This document shows positions 5,470 to 9,413 of a stretch of 9,413 nt of DNA, one piece after another. The notes under the pieces are model-generated. The model saw only the letters and a program-made list of their open reading frames with translations. It searched no databases and had not been told where the DNA came from. Numbering within the stretch: position 1 is the first letter of the stretch; every line of letters begins with the position of its first letter. Both the position numbers and the translations under genes were made by a program. Origin of the DNA: Geobacter sp. (GTDB lineage: Bacteria; Desulfobacterota; Desulfuromonadia; Geobacterales; Pseudopelobacteraceae); the NCBI GenBank assembly GCA_027346925.1, contig DAIERH010000077.1, positions 1-9,413 on the forward strand, given 5' to 3'.

Positions 5470-6701
5470 ACGAGCGTGAGGACAGTTACATTGTCGGGCG
5501 TCAACCGATCCTTGACAGGAACGAACAACTCTACGCCTACGAACTCCTCTTCCGCGCCACGGCGGCGGATGATACGGCCGGGGTGCTCGACGCCTCCCAG
5601 GCCACCGCGCACGTCATCCTGACCACCCTCTCCGCCTTTGGTATCAGCGACATGCTGGGGGAGTACAAGGGGTTCATCAATCTCGATTACGAACTGCTGA
5701 TGGGCGATGCGGTGGAGATCCTGCCCAAGGAGCAGATCGTGATCGAACTGCTCGAAACCATCGAACCGACCCCCGAGGTGATCGAGCGGTGCCGGGATCT
5801 CAAGGAACAGGGTTTTTGCCTGGCCCTGGACGATCACGAGTATCATCCGCGCTTCGAGGAACTCTACGGGATCGTGGACCTGGTCAAGGTCGATCTCCTT
5901 TTGACCCCCCTGGAGCAACTCCCCGACATGCTCCAGCGATTCAAACCCTACCCGTTCAAACTTCTGGCCGAAAAGGTGGAGACACGTGAGGTCTTCGACG
6001 CCTGCCGGGACCTGGGATTCGACTATTTTCAGGGATATTACTTCGCCAAACCCTCCATCATGCAGAAAAAACGGATGAACGAGAACATGGCGACCCTGCT
6101 CAAGCTGTTGCGCCTGCTGGCGGATGACGCTGATCTCGGAGAGGTTGAACTGACCTTCAGGGGCAGTCCCTCCCTGACCTACAAGCTGCTGCTCCTGGTC
6201 AATTCCGTGGCCTTCGGTGCCCGAGAGAGAATCCAGAGCGTGCGCCATGCCCTCAGCATGGCGGGAATCCAGCAGATCAGGCGCTGGGTGCAGTTGGTGC
6301 TGTTTGCCGCGGACAATGAGGACAGCATCGAGAACCCCCTGGTGGATATGGCCGCCGTCAGGGCAGGTTTCATGGAGCAGCTGGCCCGCGTCCACCCCTC
6401 CCTGCAGTATGACAGGGAGGCCCCGGAACGGGCCTACATGACCGGCATCCTCTCCCTGATGGAACGCATCTTCGACCTGTCCATAGAGGAAATCATCGTG
6501 AACCTCAATCTGAGCGAGGAACTCATCGAGGCCCTCCTGGAACGCAAGGGGACCTATGGCCGCCTGCTGGTTGTGGTGGAGCACATCGAGGAATCGGAAT
6601 TCACCGCCGCCGCGGAGGAGCTTACCGGCATGGGCATCCCCCTGGGCGAGATGATCGATCTGCAGGTCCGGGCCTTCAACTGGCGCAAGGGGGTTGCATA
6701 G
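5466..6701 (+). CDS. EAL-HDOD signalling protein (YuxH/CdgJ type)
   Basis: This 411-residue soluble protein has an N-terminal EAL-like domain (about 8-200) and a C-terminal HDOD domain (about 203-400). The EAL signature is ELL at 26-28. Candidate metal and catalytic positions are largely kept: E26, N72, E94, D122/D123, K141, E169 and Q189, with QGYYFAKP at 189-196. However, the DFGTGYS loop is replaced by DHEYHPRF (123-130), which usually means lost or altered cyclic-di-GMP hydrolysis. Family members such as Vibrio cholerae CdgJ affect motility. The HDOD part begins near MNENMATLLKLLRLL and has the SVRHALSMAGIQQIRRWV helix pair typical of this non-hydrolytic HD relative. The GTG at 5466 overlaps the Nudix stop by 4 nt, with GGAG at 5452-5455. 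It may act as a scaffold or cyclic-di-GMP sensor rather than an enzyme. Confidence 0.9.
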   Translation: MNEREDSYIVGRQPILDRNEQLYAYELLFRATAADDTAGVLDASQATAHVILTTLSAFGISDMLGEYKGFINLDYELLMGDAVEILPKEQIVIELLETIEPTPEVIERCRDLKEQGFCLALDDHEYHPRFEELYGIVDLVKVDLLLTPLEQLPDMLQRFKPYPFKLLAEKVETREVFDACRDLGFDYFQGYYFAKPSIMQKKRMNENMATLLKLLRLLADDADLGEVELTFRGSPSLTYKLLLLVNSVAFGARERIQSVRHALSMAGIQQIRRWVQLVLFAADNEDSIENPLVDMAAVRAGFMEQLARVHPSLQYDREAPERAYMTGILSLMERIFDLSIEEIIVNLNLSEELIEALLERKGTYGRLLVVVEHIEESEFTAAAEELTGMGIPLGEMIDLQVRAFNWRKGVA

Positions 6702-6702
6702 C

Positions 6703-7056
6703 ATGACCGGGTTTGCCGTGAGCGAGGCGAAAAACCGCTGGCTGCGGCAGAAGATGACCGAGCTGGGGGTGCTGGAGGAGGACCTGGAGGAGACCTTTGC
6801 GCGCTCGTCCGGCGCCGGCGGCCAGCATGTCAACAAGACCTCCACCTGTGTCCACCTGCGGCATATCCCCAGTGGTATCAGTGTCATCTGTATGGCCGAA
6901 CGCAGCCAATCGGTGAACCGTTTCCTGGCCAGGCGGGAACTGCTGGAGCGGATAGAGGCGGGGATGGGCGTCAAGACAGCACAGATGAAGCGCATCGAAC
7001 GGCTGCAAAAGCAGAAAGACCGGCGGCGCAGACGTAGTATCAGGAAGGATGCATGA
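6703..7056 (+). CDS. Small GGQ-domain release-factor-like protein, probable peptidyl-tRNA hydrolase/ribosome rescue factor
   Basis: The 117-residue protein contains only the catalytic domain of class I release factors. SSGAGGQHVNKTS carries GGQ at 39-41, whose glutamine is needed to hydrolyse peptidyl-tRNA in the ribosome. The next part, HLRHIPSGISVICMAERSQSVN, follows RF1/RF2 domain 3 more than ArfB. The stop-codon recognition domains are missing. The C-terminus is strongly basic (KQKDRRRRRSIRKDA); in ArfB such a tail enters the empty mRNA channel of stalled ribosomes. This architecture points to codon-independent ribosome rescue, although the natural target is not shown. The ATG at 6703 is one base after the EAL-HDOD stop and has AAGGGGG at 6687-6693. 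Its stop overlaps the mutS2 start by 4 nt (ATGA), so it is tightly coupled to mutS2. Confidence 0.88.
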   Translation: MTGFAVSEAKNRWLRQKMTELGVLEEDLEETFARSSGAGGQHVNKTSTCVHLRHIPSGISVICMAERSQSVNRFLARRELLERIEAGMGVKTAQMKRIERLQKQKDRRRRRSIRKDA

Positions 7057-9413
7057 TCACCTCCGAGACCCTGAAACGGCTGGAGTTCGACAAGATCCTG
7101 ACCGAGATCGCCACCCTGGCCCACAGCGATGTGACCCGGGAACAGGTCCTGGCGACAGCGCCCCTGGCCGACGGGGACCGTATCCGGCTCACCTCTGGCC
7201 GCATCGGGGAATTGCGCGCCCTGGCCGATCTGGGCGTCAGCCTGCGGCTGGATGCCTTTGATGATATCCGGCCGCTCCTTGAGATCGTCAGGCCGACAGG
7301 GGCCTTCCTGGCTCCGGCGGAATTGCTGCTCTTTATCCCGGTCCTGCACATCTTCGGCGACATCGCCCGCCAGCTTGCCCCGCGTACGGATGTCCCTCTG
7401 CTGGCATCGCTCTCCCCCCCGCTGCGCCCTTTCCCGGATATCCTTGAGCCGCTGACCGCCTCCATCGACCACGACGCCAGCATCATGGACAGCGCCTCCA
7501 CGCAGCTCCGGGAGATCCGCCGCGCCAAACGCTCGCTCTCCGCCCGCATCCGCAAAAAGATCGAGGAGATCGTGCGTGCAAACAACATCGAGATCTTTCT
7601 CCAGGACGACTTCATCACCCAGCGCTCGGGGCGCTGGGTGATACCGGTGCGCATGGATTCCAAGGGGATGGTCAAGGGTGTGGTGCACGACGTCTCGGCG
7701 TCGGGCGAAACCGCCTTCATGGAGCCCTTGGAGATTATCCCCTTTGTCAACGAACTGGAGAACCTGAGCGCCGAGGAAAAGGCCGAGGAGATCCGCATCC
7801 TGCGGCAACTTTCGGCCTGGATCCGCGAGGATACGGCCGACTTGGCGGGCTGTTTCGCCACCCTGGTCACCCTGGACGAACTGAACAGCGCGGCCCGTTT
7901 CGCCGAACGATACGCCCTGGACATGCCGGAGATCAATACCGAAGGGGCGTTGCGGCTCGTGGAGGCCCGCCACCCGCTGCTGCTGATGCTCCAGCGCCAG
8001 GGCGCGCTCCAGCGGGTGGAGCCGCTTGACCTGCACCTGGGTAATGACGGCCGCGTCATGGTCATCACCGGTCCCAACGCCGGTGGCAAGACCATCGCCC
8101 TCAAGACCGCCGGCGCGTTAACCCTGATGGCCTTATGCGGCCTGCCGGTGCCGGCCGGGGCGCGCTCCAGCTTTCCCCTGCTGGATACCCTGCTGGTTGA
8201 CATCGGCGACGAACAGTCCATCGAACAGAGCCTCTCCACCTTTTCAGCACATGTGTCCCGTATCAGCGGCATCCTGGATCAGGCCGGGCCCCGCACGCTG
8301 GTGCTCTTGGACGAACTGGGCGCCGGCACCGAACCGCACCAGGGGGCGGCCATAGCCTGCGGCGTCCTGCAAGACCTGCAGCAGCGGGGCGCCACCGTGA
8401 TCGCCACCACCCACCTTTCGGAGATCATCGGCTTTGTTCACCGCTCGACCGGCATGATCAACGCCGGCATGGAGTACGACGCCGCCACCTACACCCCGCT
8501 CTACCGTTTGATCAGCGGCGAGCCGGGCCATTCCCATGCCATTGAGATCGCCCGGCGCTACGGCATGCCCGAGCGGATCATCGCCTCGGCCAGGGAGATG
8601 CTGGGCACCGCCGGCGCCGATTTCACCGCGCTCCTGGCCGAGTTGCGGCGCAAGCGGGAGGAACTGGAGGAGGCGCGCAGGGAACTGGAGCGGGAGCGGG
8701 ATCAGGTCCGCACGGCACGGGCGGACCTGGAACGGCGCGGCGCAGACATCGAACGGGGGCGCCGGGAAGCGGCGGACAAGGCCCGGGACGAGGCCCGCGA
8801 ACTGATCTCAGCGGCCCGGCGCAGGATGAACGAGCTGCTGGAGGAGTACAAGCGCGAGCGGCGCAGCGAGACCATCGAGAAGCTGCGCCGGGCCGAGGCC
8901 GAGATCAGCGAAGACATCACGCGGCAACTCGGCGGCGGCGATGGCAGGCCGCCGCTCCGGGAGATCGGGCCGGGGAGTGCGGTGCATGTGGCCTCGCTTG
9001 GGCATGACGGTATGGTGCTCCTGGTTGACGAACGGCATGCCAAGGCGCGGGTACGGGCGGGGAGCATGGAGGTGGACGTTGCCCTGGCTGACCTGTCCGC
9101 CCCCTTGAAACGGGCGAAGGAACAGCCACGAAAACCGGCCCCGGGGGTATGGCGGGCCGACGTGGCCGAGAGTGACCAGCAGGAGCTGAAACTGATCGGC
9201 CTGCGGGTGGAGGAGGCCCTGGACCTGCTGGAACCGTTCCTCAACCATGCCGCGCTGGGAGGATTGAGGGAGGTGCGCATCATCCACGGCGTGGGAACGG
9301 GCAGGTTGCGGGATGCGGTGCGCGAGCACCTGGAACGGCATCCGCTGGTGCTGGAGTTCCGTCCCGGCGGGCCGCACGAGGGAAGGGACGGGGCCACAGT
9401 GGTCACGCTGCGG
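7053..9413 (+). CDS. mutS2: Endonuclease MutS2 / ribosome-associated ATPase (3' end cut by window edge)
   Basis: An uninterrupted frame of 787 codons runs to the window edge. Bacillus subtilis MutS2 has 785 residues and the last residues read VVTLR, so almost nothing is missing. In order: core and clamp helices (1 to about 330); the ABC-type ATPase with Walker A GPNAGGKT (340-347), signature region SLSTFSAH (393-400), Walker B LVLLDE with D420 and E421, and H454; a long charged coiled coil (about 525-620); an SH3/KOW-like linker (about 637-682); and a C-terminal Smr domain (about 710-787). The Smr domain keeps HGVGTG (745-750), but the LDLR motif reads LKLIGLR (712-718). MutS2 is known as a recombination suppressor and, in Bacillus, as a factor that splits collided ribosomes. 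The ATG at 7053 overlaps the previous stop by 4 nt, with AGGAAGG just upstream. Confidence 0.95.
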   Translation, partial: MITSETLKRLEFDKILTEIATLAHSDVTREQVLATAPLADGDRIRLTSGRIGELRALADLGVSLRLDAFDDIRPLLEIVRPTGAFLAPAELLLFIPVLHIFGDIARQLAPRTDVPLLASLSPPLRPFPDILEPLTASIDHDASIMDSASTQLREIRRAKRSLSARIRKKIEEIVRANNIEIFLQDDFITQRSGRWVIPVRMDSKGMVKGVVHDVSASGETAFMEPLEIIPFVNELENLSAEEKAEEIRILRQLSAWIREDTADLAGCFATLVTLDELNSAARFAERYALDMPEINTEGALRLVEARHPLLLMLQRQGALQRVEPLDLHLGNDGRVMVITGPNAGGKTIALKTAGALTLMALCGLPVPAGARSSFPLLDTLLVDIGDEQSIEQSLSTFSAHVSRISGILDQAGPRTLVLLDELGAGTEPHQGAAIACGVLQDLQQRGATVIATTHLSEIIGFVHRSTGMINAGMEYDAATYTPLYRLISGEPGHSHAIEIARRYGMPERIIASAREMLGTAGADFTALLAELRRKREELEEARRELERERDQVRTARADLERRGADIERGRREAADKARDEARELISAARRRMNELLEEYKRERRSETIEKLRRAEAEISEDITRQLGGGDGRPPLREIGPGSAVHVASLGHDGMVLLVDERHAKARVRAGSMEVDVALADLSAPLKRAKEQPRKPAPGVWRADVAESDQQELKLIGLRVEEALDLLEPFLNHAALGGLREVRIIHGVGTGRLRDAVREHLERHPLVLEFRPGGPHEGRDGATVVTLR

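Noticed and set aside
5262..8036. A 924-codon open frame on the minus strand opposite the Nudix, EAL-HDOD, GGQ and mutS2 genes
   Set aside because: It lies antisense to four well-supported genes with recognisable motifs. Its translation is low-complexity and rich in His, Gln and Gly, and it reflects GC-biased codon use on the opposite strand.
1..9413. CRISPR array, insertion sequence or other mobile element
   Set aside because: I saw no regularly spaced repeats, transposase motifs or terminal inverted repeats on either strand.

Overview
The window looks like ordinary chromosome of a Geobacter-type bacterium (Desulfuromonadales, formerly Deltaproteobacteria). This placement rests on family resemblance read by eye: a HemE N-terminus, a Myxococcus-like MglB/MglA pair, a DUF2155-like lipoprotein, GC-rich coding sequence and an EAL-HDOD protein. 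No database search was possible. I see no mobile element, CRISPR array, phage gene or broken gene.

Layout, left to right. Positions 1-1144 (minus strand) hold a radical SAM/SPASM enzyme resembling heme b synthase AhbD, followed 30 nt later by the first 12 codons of hemE, so this is the start of a tetrapyrrole operon. Positions 1145-1355 are a divergent control region. Positions 1356-2872 (plus) hold mglB, mglA and a conserved-looking small protein of unknown function. Positions 2979-3071 are tRNA-Ser(GCU) with an encoded CCA, followed by a small lipoprotein gene (3107-3586). Positions 3612-4752 (minus) hold a PlsC-type acyltransferase overlapping rnhA by 17 bp. Two back-to-back promoter-like elements lie in 4811-4892. 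Positions 4915-9413 (plus) are a tightly packed operon: a Nudix ADP-ribose pyrophosphatase, an EAL-HDOD protein, a small GGQ release-factor-like protein and mutS2. Two of the three junctions are 4-nt stop/start overlaps and the third has a 1-nt gap. mutS2 runs off the right edge with probably only its stop codon or a few residues missing.

How the genes may work together. AhbD and HemE both act on tetrapyrroles, and their adjacency raises the possibility of a hybrid anaerobic heme route. MglA/MglB form a GTPase/GAP polarity switch, and the unknown third gene is a candidate partner. The most thought-provoking pair is the codon-independent GGQ hydrolase translationally coupled to MutS2. MutS2 of Bacillus subtilis acts on collided ribosomes, so this operon tail could be a ribosome-rescue module; the MutS2 here also has a degenerate Smr LDLR motif. 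Several starts were set by ribosome binding sites rather than by the longest open frame: GTG for mglB, the acyltransferase and the EAL-HDOD gene, and an internal ATG for the radical SAM gene, rnhA and the lipoprotein.
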